NCBI GenBank assembly: GCA_959600835.1
Contig: CAUGNQ010000028.1
Location: 1 to 24,684 of the forward strand
Origin: an uncultured Collinsella sp.
GTDB taxonomy: Bacteria; Actinomycetota; Coriobacteriia; Coriobacteriales; Coriobacteriaceae
Reading direction: 5' to 3'
Length of the DNA: 24,684 nucleotides
The translations under genes and the position numbers were made by a program. Shown here piece after piece: positions 1 through 7,862 of the stretch; the stretch's first letter is position 1, and every line of letters starts with the position of its first letter. A model generated the notes under the pieces. It searched no databases, was not told the origin of the DNA, and saw only the letters and a program-made list of their open reading frames with translations.

Positions 1-36
1 CGGAGTCGCCCTTGCGGTGCTGCTTATGTACGGCTG

Positions 37-2283
37 TTACTCGGCGTCGTGGTGACGGCGGGGCTTGCGGCCTCCGTTGTCGCCGGGACGGCGCGGACGG
101 TCGCTGCGCTCGGAGCGCTCGCGACGCGGACGCTCACGACGCTGGAAGTGCTCGCCGTCGCCCTCGGAGGTACCCTCGGCGCGAGCCGGAACCTCGGGCT
201 TGTCAAGACGATCGAGCGAGATCTTGCCGCGATCGTCGACCTCAATGACGACGACCTTGACCTCGTCGCCCACGTTAAGGACATCCTCGACCTTCTCCAC
301 GCGGCCCTTGGCGACGCGGGAGATGTGCAGCAGGCCGTCCTTGCCGGGCAGCAGGTTGACGAAGGCGCCGAAGGGCTGGATGGAGACCACACGACCGGTG
401 TACTCCTCGCCCGGCTCGGGAACCTTGATGATGAGCTTGATACGCTCGACAGCCTGATCGACGGACTCGCCGGTGCCGCCGACAAAGACGGTGCCGTCCT
501 CCTGGATGTCGACCGAAGCGCCGGTCTCGTCCTGGATGCCGCGGATGACCTTACCGCCGGAACCGATGACGTCGCGAATCTTGTCAGTCGGAACCTGGAT
601 GGAGACGATACGCGGAGCGGTGCTGCGCGTGGTGTGGCGCGGCTCGGGGATCACATCGAGCATCTTCTGCAGGATGAAGGCGCGACCCTCCTTGGCCTGC
701 TGCAGGGCGCGGGCCAAGATGTCAAAGGTAAGACCGGTGGCCTTGTTGTCCATCTGCAGGGCGGTGATGCCCTCGGTGGTGCCGGTGACCTTAAAGTCCA
801 TGTCGCCCAGGAAGTCCTCGAGACCCTGGATATCGGACAGGACCACGGTCTTGCCCTCCTCCTGGATCAGGCCCATGGCGATACCGGAGACCGGGCGCTT
901 AATAGGCACGCCGCCGTCCATAAGGGCGAGCGTGGAGCCGCAGGTCGAAGCCATCGAAGAGGAGCCGTTGGACTCCATGACCTCGGAGACCACGCGAATA
1001 GCGTAGGGGAACTCGTTCTCGTCGGGGAGCACCGGGAGCAGGGCGCGCTCGGCCAGGTTGCCGTGGCCGATCTCGCGGCGCTTGGGGCTGCCCATGCGGC
1101 CGGTCTCGCCGGTGCAGAACGGCGGGAAGTTGTAGTGGTGCATATAGCGCTTGCCCTCGGTGGGCTCGATGGTATCCAGACGCTGACCCTCGTTGAGCAT
1201 ACCGAGCGACAGGACGGAAAGCACCTGGGTCTGGCCACGCTGGAACAGACCGGAGCCGTGAACGAGCGGCAGGTAGTTATCCTTCACCATGATGGGGCGA
1301 ATCTCATCGGCGGCACGGCCGTCGACGCGCTCGCCGGTCTCGACGACCATGGTGCGCATAGCCTTCTTCTCGAGCTTCTTGAGCGCCACGGGGATCTCGC
1401 GCTCCCAAGCGGCCTGCTCCTCCTCGGTGAACTCGGCACGGATGGACTCCTTCAGAGCCTCGACCTTACCGATACGGGAGAGCTTGTCGGCATCGCGAAG
1501 GGCGGCGGCCATCTCGTCGTAGTGGGCGAAGATGCGCTCCTGGACCTCCTCGACGGGCTGGTCGAGCGGGTACTCCTTCTTGACGATGGCGCCATTGACC
1601 TGCTCCCACTCGGCAACGAACTCGTCCTGGGCCTGGCAGAAGGCGGCAAGGGCCTCCTGGCCAAACTTCATGGCGGCGAGCATGTCGTCCTCGGAGATCT
1701 CCTCGGCGCCGGCCTCGACCATCGAGATGAAGTCGGCAGAGCCGCCCAGCTCCAGGTCCAGGTCGGAGTTCTCGCGCTCCTCGTAGGTGGGGTTGACGAT
1801 AAACTCGCCGGTCTCCACGTTACGGCCGATGCGCACGCAGGCAAGCGGGCCCTCGAAGGGCACGCCGCCGAGCGTCATGGCCAGGGAGGCACCCATGACG
1901 TTGATGACGTCAAAGGGGTTGACCTGGTCGGCGACGAGCGAGGTAGCGACGATGTGTACCTCGTTGCGGAAGCCGTCCGGGAAGCTCGGGCGAATCGGAC
2001 GGTCGATCATGCGCGCGGTGAGCGTGGCCTTCTCACTGGGACGGCCCTCACGCTTGAGGTAGCCACCCGGGATGCGGCCGGCGGCGTACATCTTCTCGTT
2101 GAAGTCGACGGTCAGCGGGAAGAAGTCGTAGTTCTTGCGCTCCTTGGAGACGACCACGGTGTCGAGCATCGTGGTGTCGCCCTGCTTGACCAGGCAGGCG
2201 CCGGTGGCCTGCTTGGCAAGCTCGCCCGACTCAAAGGTGTAGGTCTTGCCGTACAGCTCAAAGGTCTTGGATACGAGTGTCAT
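37..2283 (-). CDS. pnp: Polyribonucleotide nucleotidyltransferase (PNPase)
   Basis: PNPase degrades RNA 3' to 5' by phosphorolysis, releasing nucleoside diphosphates, and works in the cytoplasm as a trimer in mRNA turnover. The 748-residue product shows the full family layout: a first RNase PH domain (about 10-145), a helical linker, a second RNase PH domain (about 318-540) with the catalytic-region motif FLGDMDFKVTG at 491-501, a KH domain (about 560-620) with its GSGG loop at 574-577, and an S1 domain (about 626-693). The last 50 residues form an Arg/Glu-rich tail that adds length compared with the roughly 700-residue bacterial norm. The ATG start is backed by TAAAGGAG about 4 bases upstream. 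It follows rpsO across a terminator, the classic rpsO-pnp pairing. The TAA stop lies at 37-39; the last 36 bases to the window edge show no recognisable gene. Confidence 0.98.
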   Translation of the reverse strand: MTLVSKTFELYGKTYTFESGELAKQATGACLVKQGDTTMLDTVVVSKERKNYDFFPLTVDFNEKMYAAGRIPGGYLKREGRPSEKATLTARMIDRPIRPSFPDGFRNEVHIVATSLVADQVNPFDVINVMGASLAMTLGGVPFEGPLACVRIGRNVETGEFIVNPTYEERENSDLDLELGGSADFISMVEAGAEEISEDDMLAAMKFGQEALAAFCQAQDEFVAEWEQVNGAIVKKEYPLDQPVEEVQERIFAHYDEMAAALRDADKLSRIGKVEALKESIRAEFTEEEQAAWEREIPVALKKLEKKAMRTMVVETGERVDGRAADEIRPIMVKDNYLPLVHGSGLFQRGQTQVLSVLSLGMLNEGQRLDTIEPTEGKRYMHHYNFPPFCTGETGRMGSPKRREIGHGNLAERALLPVLPDENEFPYAIRVVSEVMESNGSSSMASTCGSTLALMDGGVPIKRPVSGIAMGLIQEEGKTVVLSDIQGLEDFLGDMDFKVTGTTEGITALQMDNKATGLTFDILARALQQAKEGRAFILQKMLDVIPEPRHTTRSTAPRIVSIQVPTDKIRDVIGSGGKVIRGIQDETGASVDIQEDGTVFVGGTGESVDQAVERIKLIIKVPEPGEEYTGRVVSIQPFGAFVNLLPGKDGLLHISRVAKGRVEKVEDVLNVGDEVKVVVIEVDDRGKISLDRLDKPEVPARAEGTSEGDGEHFQRRERPRRERSERSDRPRRPGDNGGRKPRRHHDAE

Positions 2284-2432
2284 TGTTCTCCTTTACCCCG
2301 CAGGCCCCTTGCCTGCAGCCTCCTCATGTGACGCGGGCCCCCTGCCCCCGCCACGCTTCAGAGCGTGATTGTTCACGCCCTTACACAAAAAGAGCGCCCC
2401 GCTGCGCAGGACGCTCCTTGCATGTACAAATC
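2284..2432 (-). promoter_or_regulatory. Hairpin-rich pnp leader
   Basis: The 149 bases between rpsO and pnp carry, after the rpsO terminator, several inverted repeats. GCAGGC/GCCTGC (2300-2316, 5-base loop) ends just before the pnp Shine-Dalgarno sequence. Two six-pair hairpins (2352-2367 and 2363-2378) share the same central arm, so only one can form at a time. A weaker GC-rich stem covers about 2333-2351. PNPase controls its own leader in enterobacteria, and an RNA motif called Actino-pnp is known upstream of actinobacterial exoribonuclease genes. Whether this leader belongs to that family cannot be decided by eye. I found no convincing promoter here. Confidence 0.45.
2387..2416 (-). terminator. 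Intrinsic terminator after rpsO
   Basis: On the minus strand an eight-pair stem (2409-2416 with 2392-2399, one G-U pair) closes a 9-base GC-rich loop and runs straight into TTTTTGTG. It lies 16 bases after the rpsO stop and before pnp. It should end most rpsO transcripts, with pnp expressed by read-through or from an unseen promoter. Confidence 0.8.
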
Positions 2433-2711
2433 CTACTGGATGTTGTCGCGGATGCCCAGAGCCTTGATGAGCTCACGATACTCGACGATGTCGTTCTTCT
2501 TGATGTAGGAGAGAAGACGACGACGACGGCCGACGAGCATGAGCAGACCACGACGGGTGTGGAAGTCCTTCTGGTGGGACTTCATGTGCTCGGTCAGCTC
2601 CTTGATGCGCTCGGTCAGGATGGCGACCTGAACCTTGGGGTTGCCGGTGTCGACCGGGGTGTTACCGAACTGAGCAGTCAGCTCCGCCTTGCGCTCTTTG
2701 GAAACAGTCAT
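2433..2711 (-). CDS. rpsO: 30S ribosomal protein S15
   Basis: S15 is a primary 16S rRNA-binding protein of the central domain of the small subunit and contributes to an inter-subunit bridge. The 92-residue product has the expected length (about 89) and the family signature, including TPVDTGNPKVQVAILTERI near residues 18-36, HMKSHQKDFHTRRGLL in the middle and the RRRLLSYIKK stretch. The open frame continues 32 codons further upstream, but ATG at 2711 is the right start: it gives the normal N-terminus (MTVSKERK) and has GAAAGGTG just before it. It sits between recO and pnp with its own leader (2712-2849) and terminator, so it is probably a separate, autoregulated unit. Confidence 0.97.
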   Translation of the reverse strand: MTVSKERKAELTAQFGNTPVDTGNPKVQVAILTERIKELTEHMKSHQKDFHTRRGLLMLVGRRRRLLSYIKKNDIVEYRELIKALGIRDNIQ

Positions 2712-2731
2712 TGTTTCACCTTTCGTTTCTT

Positions 2732-2747
2732 GTCGCCCGCGGGCGAC
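2732..2747 (-). promoter_or_regulatory. Perfect palindrome in rpsO leader
   Basis: A 16-base perfect palindrome (GTCGCC-CGCG-GGCGAC) lies about 20 bases upstream of the rpsO start and immediately before the purine-rich Shine-Dalgarno stretch. In RNA it would form a six-pair GC hairpin with a 4-base loop. S15 is known to bind structured rpsO leaders in several phyla, so a translational control site is a reasonable inference. A DNA operator is the alternative. Confidence 0.45.
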
Positions 2748-2816
2748 GCTATTCGCCTCGGACTGGGAAGCCGCCGGTGGAGCGAGCATCCAAGGTCGAG
2801 GTACCAACAGGTCGGT

Positions 2817-2825
2817 ATGTTACCA
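2817..2825 (-). promoter_or_regulatory. Candidate extended -10 promoter of rpsO
   Basis: TGG-TAACAT reads as an extended -10 element in the recO-rpsO spacer, about 105 bases before the rpsO start. No good -35 is visible. The placement leaves a leader of roughly 100 nt that includes the 2732-2747 hairpin. TAACAT matches only four of six consensus bases, so this is tentative. Confidence 0.35.
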
Positions 2826-2849
2826 CAAGCTGCCCGCGCCTGCGCATCA

Positions 2850-3599
2850 TCACCGACCCAACATGAATTCCATCGCACGGAGACGTTGATCGGTGTGCGT
2901 CGCAGCCCACACGTGCGAAAGCCCCAGCAAAAAGGCAGCGGTATGGGGGTCGACCCTCTCGGCCATGAGCGCATCGAAGGTCATGGACATGAGGGCGCGC
3001 AGCCATGCGACCTCACCGGTCGACACCAGCTCGGCACCCGGAACGCTCGACGCGCACGACCCGCACATGAGACCGCCGGCCTGGGGCGAAAAATACGACA
3101 GCATGGGGTCTCCGCACAGCACGCAGGCCGAAAAATCGGGTCGATAGCCAACGTGCGACAGCAGCTTAAAGACATATGCCGCCACAAGTAGATCCAAATG
3201 CGCCGCGTCGAGCCCGCTGCCCACCAGGGCAAGCGCTCGCTGCGTGATGGCAAAGGTAAACGGGTCCTCGGCGTCCTCGAACGAGCACACGCGCGCGACC
3301 TCGGCGATCGCGCTTGCGGCGCAGGTCGTCTCGTAATCGGGCGCGGCGCCGAGCGGCGCTTCCATAAGCTCGGCCTGAGAAACCACGTCGAGCGAGCGTC
3401 CATGTGCGAGCAACATGTCGACGGTACAGAACAGCTCGCAGCGCGCCGCCAACCGCCCGCCGGGCTTACGCGCACCCTTTGCCACGGCACGCACCTGCCG
3501 GCCCCGCTCGTCAAGCATCGTCAAGATCAGGTCAGTCTCTTTGAGCTTAGTCTTATCGAGCACGAGCACCTTCGTGCGATATGTCCGGGAGCCTGCCAT
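2850..3599 (-). CDS. recO: DNA repair protein RecO
   Basis: RecO is a recombination mediator that, with RecR, loads RecA onto SSB-coated single-stranded DNA in gap repair. The 249-residue protein has the expected N-terminal OB fold (about 1-80, opening with RTYRTKVLVLDKTKLKETD), a helical middle, and a zinc-binding CxxC...CxxC set at Cys159, Cys162, Cys179 and Cys182, as in many non-enterobacterial RecO proteins. ATG at 3599 gives the family N-terminus but has little Shine-Dalgarno character. It starts 12 bases after the era stop, so translation is probably coupled to era. The era-recO order is conserved widely. It is the last gene of the long lepA-to-recO block. Confidence 0.95.
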   Translation of the reverse strand: MAGSRTYRTKVLVLDKTKLKETDLILTMLDERGRQVRAVAKGARKPGGRLAARCELFCTVDMLLAHGRSLDVVSQAELMEAPLGAAPDYETTCAASAIAEVARVCSFEDAEDPFTFAITQRALALVGSGLDAAHLDLLVAAYVFKLLSHVGYRPDFSACVLCGDPMLSYFSPQAGGLMCGSCASSVPGAELVSTGEVAWLRALMSMTFDALMAERVDPHTAAFLLGLSHVWAATHTDQRLRAMEFMLGR

Positions 3600-3611
3600 A
3601 AACGCCGGGGC

Positions 3612-4688
3612 TTAATCTTCGGCATTGTAGCCAAAGCGACGAATCTGTGCCTCGTCGTCGCGCCAGCCGGCCTTGACCTTCACGTCCAGCTCCAAAAAGA
3701 CCTGGGTGCCAAAGATGCGCTCAAGGTCGCGACGGGCGTCGATACCGATATGTTTGATCATCTCGCCGCCCTTGCCGATGATGATGCCCTTTTGGCCCTC
3801 GCGCTCGACGTAAATGGTGGCGTGCACGCGCAGCACCTTCTTGGTCTGCTCGAGCGCATCGCAGATCACGCCAACGGAGTGCGGGATCTCATCACGGGTG
3901 CGGCGTAAGACCTTCTCGCGCACAAACTCGGCAACGAGCGTCTCGTCGGAAGCGTCGGTACCCATGTCCTCGGGGAACCAACGCGGGCCCTCGGGCAAAA
4001 AGTGCGCAACGGTCTCGATAAAGGCATCGACGTTGAAGTTCTTGACGGACGACGTCACGATCTCGTCGTCATATTCCATGAGCTCATGGGCGGCCTTAAG
4101 CTGCTCCATGACCTGTGCGGGGTCGGCCTCATCGGCCTTGGTAAGCACCAGGACCTTCTTGGAACGGGCATTCTTGACGCGCTCGGCAACCCAGGCGTCT
4201 CCCCTACCGATCGGTTTGGTGGCATCAATCAAAAACGCGACGACGTCGACATCGTTCAGCTCGAACAGCGCGCTCTTGTTGAGCTCGGATCCCAGACCGT
4301 CCTTGGGTTTGTGAATACCCGGGGTATCGACAAAGACAAGCTGGTAGCCGGGACGGTTGACGACGGCGCGCATGCGACGGCGGGTCGTCTGGGCCACCGG
4401 CGAGGTGATGGCGACCTTTTTGCCATAGCAGGCGTTGAGCAGCGTAGACTTACCGGCGTTGGGGCGGCCGACCAGGGCCACGAAGCCGCTGCGGAAACCG
4501 GGCTCAACGTCGCCAAAGCCCGCGAGGCTGTCGTCCTCGTCGCACAGGGCGTCGAGCTCCTCGTCGCTCATGCCCTCAAACGGGTCGAACTCCTCGACCT
4601 CATCGTATGCCTCTGTCGCTTCGGCATCTACCGCATCCAGGACCTCGTCGTCCAGAACCTCATCGGTAGGCTGCATATTGTCGGACAT
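3612..4688 (-). CDS. era: GTPase Era
   Basis: Era binds the 3' end of 16S rRNA and assists small-subunit maturation. The 358-residue protein has a GTPase domain with G1 GRPNAGKS at 74-81, TTRR at 101-104, G3 DTPG at 121-124 and a C-terminal KH domain with the GKGG loop (IIIGKGGEMIKHIG). Two features are unusual. It has a strongly acidic N-terminal extension of about 65 residues before the usual start of the fold, whereas most Era proteins are near 300 residues. The G4 motif reads TKAD (183-186) instead of NKxD. ATG at 4688 has AAAGGGA five bases upstream, which supports the long form; Met40 would be an internal alternative without the acidic tail. It lies between dgkA and recO with gaps of only 12 bases, consistent with one operon. 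Confidence 0.97.
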   Translation of the reverse strand: MSDNMQPTDEVLDDEVLDAVDAEATEAYDEVEEFDPFEGMSDEELDALCDEDDSLAGFGDVEPGFRSGFVALVGRPNAGKSTLLNACYGKKVAITSPVAQTTRRRMRAVVNRPGYQLVFVDTPGIHKPKDGLGSELNKSALFELNDVDVVAFLIDATKPIGRGDAWVAERVKNARSKKVLVLTKADEADPAQVMEQLKAAHELMEYDDEIVTSSVKNFNVDAFIETVAHFLPEGPRWFPEDMGTDASDETLVAEFVREKVLRRTRDEIPHSVGVICDALEQTKKVLRVHATIYVEREGQKGIIIGKGGEMIKHIGIDARRDLERIFGTQVFLELDVKVKAGWRDDEAQIRRFGYNAED

Positions 4689-4700
4689 GGGAATCCCTTT

Positions 4701-5078
4701 CTAAATAAAGTCGAGCGCGTGGGCAAATACCAGCAAACCCACAATCGCGGCGGTAATGGAAAGAACGTATACGGAGGCGGCGGCGATATCCTTCGCGCGC
4801 TTTGCCAGCGGATGAAGTTCCTGGGTCGCCAGGTCGACGATCGCCTCCATAGCGGTATTGCACAGCTCGCCGTGAATCACCAAGCCACAGCAGATGATAA
4901 CTGTGGCCCACTCGGCAATGTCGAGCCCCACGATGTAGCCGGCAATGACGGTGCACACACCCGCCACGAGCATGACCTTAATGTTGCGCTCGGTCTTGAC
5001 GGCGGTGACGAAGCCCTCCATGGCGTAGGAAAACGACTTTAAGAAGGACGGATGGTCCTTGTTCGATCCGGGAATCAT
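4701..5078 (-). CDS. dgkA: Diacylglycerol/undecaprenol kinase family protein
   Basis: This is a small membrane kinase of the DgkA family. Such enzymes phosphorylate diacylglycerol in Gram-negatives and mainly undecaprenol in Gram-positives, feeding the lipid carrier of cell-wall synthesis. The 125-residue protein has the family signature ELCNTAMEAIVDL near residues 90-102 and AKDIAAASV near 109-117. It has about three hydrophobic helices (roughly 34-54, 57-75 and 98-120). The start ATG follows TAGGAG, which overlaps the ybeY stop codon, so it is translationally linked to ybeY. A ybeY-dgkA-era order is common in Gram-positive genomes. Substrate choice (undecaprenol more likely than diacylglycerol) is inferred from the lineage. 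Confidence 0.92.
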   Translation of the reverse strand: MIPGSNKDHPSFLKSFSYAMEGFVTAVKTERNIKVMLVAGVCTVIAGYIVGLDIAEWATVIICCGLVIHGELCNTAMEAIVDLATQELHPLAKRAKDIAAASVYVLSITAAIVGLLVFAHALDFI

Positions 5079-5087
5079 AGACGGCTC

Positions 5088-5597
5088 CTAGTCGTGGGCG
5101 TGGTTGGTGATGGGGCCGACGTGGACCAGCTTGGGGTCCTCGCCGCGCTCGAGCGCCAGATCGCGCAGGATGGCGTCCTCGCGGGCCTCCATGACCTCGG
5201 CCTCATCGTCCTCGATGTGGTCGTAACCCAGCAGGTGCAGCATGCCGTGCACGAGCATCAGGCGGCACTCGTCGGCAGAGCTATTACCAAAGCCGGGGGC
5301 CTGACGGGCAATGACCTCCGGGGCCAGGATAATATCGCCGAGCTCGAGCGTCTCGTCTGCGGGAATATCCTCGTCAAAGGCCGAGTCGCACTCAAACGAG
5401 AGGACATCGGTGGTATGGTCGATACCGCGCCACTCGTGGTTGAGCTCGTGCATCTCGTCCTCATCGACATATGAAAGGGAAATCTCGACTTCACGCTCAA
5501 CGCCCTCGGCGGCAAGCACGACCTCGCAGATGTGCTCTACCTCCTGCGCGTCGATCAGCGTATCGAGCTCGGCATCGTTGCTGATCAATACACTCAA
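5088..5597 (-). CDS. ybeY: Endoribonuclease YbeY (rRNA maturation)
   Basis: YbeY is a zinc-dependent single-strand endoribonuclease involved in 16S rRNA 3'-end maturation and ribosome quality control. The 169-residue protein carries the diagnostic metal site HGMLHLLGYDH, with His117, His121 and His127 as ligands. The upstream STDVLSFE-type motif is present as TTDVLSFE. The start is a TTG at 5597 that overlaps the phoH stop in a TTGA arrangement. AAAGGAG five bases upstream and the family-like N-terminus support it. Its close link with phoH and era fits a shared role in ribosome and RNA maintenance. The last ten or so residues are an ordinary variable tail. Confidence 0.96.
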   Translation of the reverse strand: MSVLISNDAELDTLIDAQEVEHICEVVLAAEGVEREVEISLSYVDEDEMHELNHEWRGIDHTTDVLSFECDSAFDEDIPADETLELGDIILAPEVIARQAPGFGNSSADECRLMLVHGMLHLLGYDHIEDDEAEVMEAREDAILRDLALERGEDPKLVHVGPITNHAHD

Positions 5598-6580
5598 CGG
5601 GACTCCTTTCGGTCGTGCACGCGTTTCTCGCGCACATCATCATAAGCATCGTACGCCTCGACGATACGCCCCACCAAGGCATGGCGCACCACGTCGGCAC
5701 GTTCGAGGTGAGAAAATACGACATCGTCGACACGGCCTAAAATCTGCTCGACGTCGGCAAGACCGCCGCGACGACCCACCAGGTCGCGCTGACTCAGGTC
5801 GCCGGTAATCACAAACTTGGAGTTAAAGCCCAGGCGCGTCAGGAACATCTTCATCTGCTCGGGCGTGGTATTTTGCGCCTCGTCGAGCACCACGAAGGCA
5901 TCGCTCAGCGTGCGGCCGCGCATGTAGGCAAGCGGGGCGATCTCGATCACGCCGCGTTCCATGAGCTCATCGGTGCGCTCGCGATCCATCATGTCAAAAA
6001 GGGCGTCGTAGAGCGGACGCATGTAGGGATCAATCTTTTCCTCGAGGGTACCGGGCAAAAAGCCCAGGTTCTCCCCCGCCTCGACAACCGGACGCGTCAA
6101 GATCAGACGGCCCACCTCGTGACGCTTGAGCGCGGCAACGGCGAGCGCCATGGCCAGATAGGTCTTACCGGTACCGGCAGGACCCAGGCCAAACGTGATG
6201 GTATGCGAGCGGATGGCATCCACGTAGCGCTTTTGGCCAAGCGTCTTGGGACGAATGACACGGCCGCGATACGAAAGCAGCACATCATCGCGAAGCGACG
6301 TAGCCTCGTGCTCACCGTCGCGCAAGACGGCCAGGCAGCGAGAGACATCGTCGGCAGACAGCGTGCGTCCGGCAGCCGCCTCGCGAAAAGCATGCTCGAA
6401 AAAGCGCGCCACGAGCTCGACCTCGTCCGGGTCACCGCTCACGGCGATACTGTCGCCACGGGCGACCACATGGGCGCGAACCAAGCTCTCGAGCGCACGA
6501 AGGACGCCGTCACCGGCACCCAAAACGCGCGAAGGGTCAATACCCTCGGGAACGGTAAGTCTAATCTTCGAGGCTTCCAT
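5594..6580 (-). CDS. phoH: PhoH-like ATPase
   Basis: PhoH-family proteins are P-loop ATPases of the helicase-like type. Their link with YbeY suggests a role in RNA metabolism, though the precise substrate is not firmly known. The 328-residue product has Walker A GPAGTGKT at 133-140 and Walker B VVLDEAQNTT from about 230, with the ITGDLSQRDL stretch at 258-267. The frame stays open upstream to 6664, but ATG at 6580 is chosen because it gives the typical IRLTVPEG N-terminus and is preceded by AGGGAGG (spacing is short, 3 bases). A start at 6598 is the alternative. It overlaps the end of mtaB by 20 bases and the start of ybeY by 4, so the three are co-translated. Confidence 0.95.
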   Translation of the reverse strand: MEASKIRLTVPEGIDPSRVLGAGDGVLRALESLVRAHVVARGDSIAVSGDPDEVELVARFFEHAFREAAAGRTLSADDVSRCLAVLRDGEHEATSLRDDVLLSYRGRVIRPKTLGQKRYVDAIRSHTITFGLGPAGTGKTYLAMALAVAALKRHEVGRLILTRPVVEAGENLGFLPGTLEEKIDPYMRPLYDALFDMMDRERTDELMERGVIEIAPLAYMRGRTLSDAFVVLDEAQNTTPEQMKMFLTRLGFNSKFVITGDLSQRDLVGRRGGLADVEQILGRVDDVVFSHLERADVVRHALVGRIVEAYDAYDDVREKRVHDRKESR

Positions 6581-7853
6581 GAACCTCCCTGCGTGCATGG
6601 ACCAAGCCGGAATCATCGACTCCGATGATAGCAACATCGAGCAGGCACGGGGCTGTGAGTCCACGGGTATCGTCTAGACGGGCATGATGGAACGAACCGA
6701 GCGTCAGGTTGTCGCCATACTCAAGCACGGCACGCTCGACGGTTCCCACGCGACGGCGAGCGTCGGCAATGGCGAGTTCCTGCGTCGCGGCCCTCATGCG
6801 GCGGCTACGCTCGGCCATAACCTCGGGCGGCACCTGGTCGGGCATATCGGCTGCAAGGGTACCAGGACGCTTGCTGTAGCGGAACACATGCATACGCGAA
6901 AAGCCCACGCGGCGGCACAGAGCCAGCGACTCCTCAAACTCCTCGTCCGTCTCACCGGGAAAACCGACGATGACATCGCACGAAAGAGACACCTGGGGCA
7001 AGTTGGTGCGAATCATGCGCACCGTCTCCTCAAAGGCCTCGGCGCTATAGGGACGGCCCATGCGATGCAGTGTCCTTGTGCAGCCGGACTGCACGGGCAG
7101 GTGTAAAAACGGGGCGATGCGCTTCGGATAGCGTGCCATGACCTTAAGCAGGGACTCGGAGATATCCATGGGCTCGACCGAGGAAATGCGCACATGCGGA
7201 ATGGACGTGCGCTCCATGATCGCCTCGAGCAGCTCATCGATCTCGACGTGTTCATCAGTCGCGCTCTTGCCATCGTAGGCGCCCAGGTTCACACCCGTCA
7301 GCACTACCTCGGGCACGCCGGCCTCCTGTGCCTCGCGAACTTGCTCGAGCACGAACTCGACCGGCACGGAGCGCTCGGGGCCGCGGGCCTTCCACACAAT
7401 GCAATAGGTGCAACGATGGTTGCAGCCGTCCTGGATCTTCACGCCCAGACGCGAGCGACCGAGTGCGTCGACAACCTCGCCGTCGCTGCAGGCGGGAACG
7501 TCATCGGACTCAACGCCCAGCACCTCGCAGACGCGTTCGGCGACATCGATCTTGGACGGCTCGGCGATCACGCGGTCCGAAAGCTCCAATAGCTCCTCGG
7601 GGTGCAAATTGACCACGCATCCGGTAACAACCACATAGGGCTCGTTTGGATAAGCCAGCGCATGGCGGACGGCCTTACGGGTCTTGGCCTCGGCCTCGCC
7701 CGTAACGGCACAGGTGTTAATGACGATCAGCTCTGCATCCTGAGGCTCCACCATTGCAAAACCCAGGCGCATTAGATCGGCAGTGATACGGTCGGACTCA
7801 ACCCGGTTGACGCGGCAGCCAAGGTTGACGACGGAAATATGGGGTGCGAGCAA
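6561..7853 (-). CDS. mtaB: tRNA (N6-threonylcarbamoyladenosine-C2) methylthiotransferase MtaB
   Basis: MtaB is a radical-SAM enzyme that adds a methylthio group to t6A at position 37 of ANN-decoding tRNAs. The 430-residue protein has the N-terminal domain with three cluster-binding cysteines (Cys13, Cys48, Cys79). The radical-SAM cluster motif CNHRCTYC has cysteines at 144, 148 and 151. A C-terminal TRAM-like domain occupies about 370-430. The LGCRVN opening and the RCTYCIV motif favour MtaB over MiaB, but subfamily choice by eye is not absolute. The start is TTG at 7853 with AAGGAG five bases upstream, overlapping the TAA of dnaJ, which signals coupled translation. A dnaJ-(rsmE)-mtaB order is familiar from Gram-positives; no rsmE is present here. 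Confidence 0.93.
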   Translation of the reverse strand: MLAPHISVVNLGCRVNRVESDRITADLMRLGFAMVEPQDAELIVINTCAVTGEAEAKTRKAVRHALAYPNEPYVVVTGCVVNLHPEELLELSDRVIAEPSKIDVAERVCEVLGVESDDVPACSDGEVVDALGRSRLGVKIQDGCNHRCTYCIVWKARGPERSVPVEFVLEQVREAQEAGVPEVVLTGVNLGAYDGKSATDEHVEIDELLEAIMERTSIPHVRISSVEPMDISESLLKVMARYPKRIAPFLHLPVQSGCTRTLHRMGRPYSAEAFEETVRMIRTNLPQVSLSCDVIVGFPGETDEEFEESLALCRRVGFSRMHVFRYSKRPGTLAADMPDQVPPEVMAERSRRMRAATQELAIADARRRVGTVERAVLEYGDNLTLGSFHHARLDDTRGLTAPCLLDVAIIGVDDSGLVHARREVHGSLED

Positions 7854-7862
7854 ACGGGCTCC

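Noticed and set aside
49..2331. A 760-codon open frame on the plus strand, opposite pnp
   Set aside because: It mirrors pnp, a fully conserved gene. The translation is low-complexity (Gly/Asp/Leu/Ala/His-rich), as expected for the antisense of a GC-rich gene. No ribosome binding site or family resemblance.
2712..2807. Longer rpsO start at 2807
   Set aside because: The extra 32 residues do not resemble S15; ATG at 2711 has a ribosome binding site and gives the normal protein.
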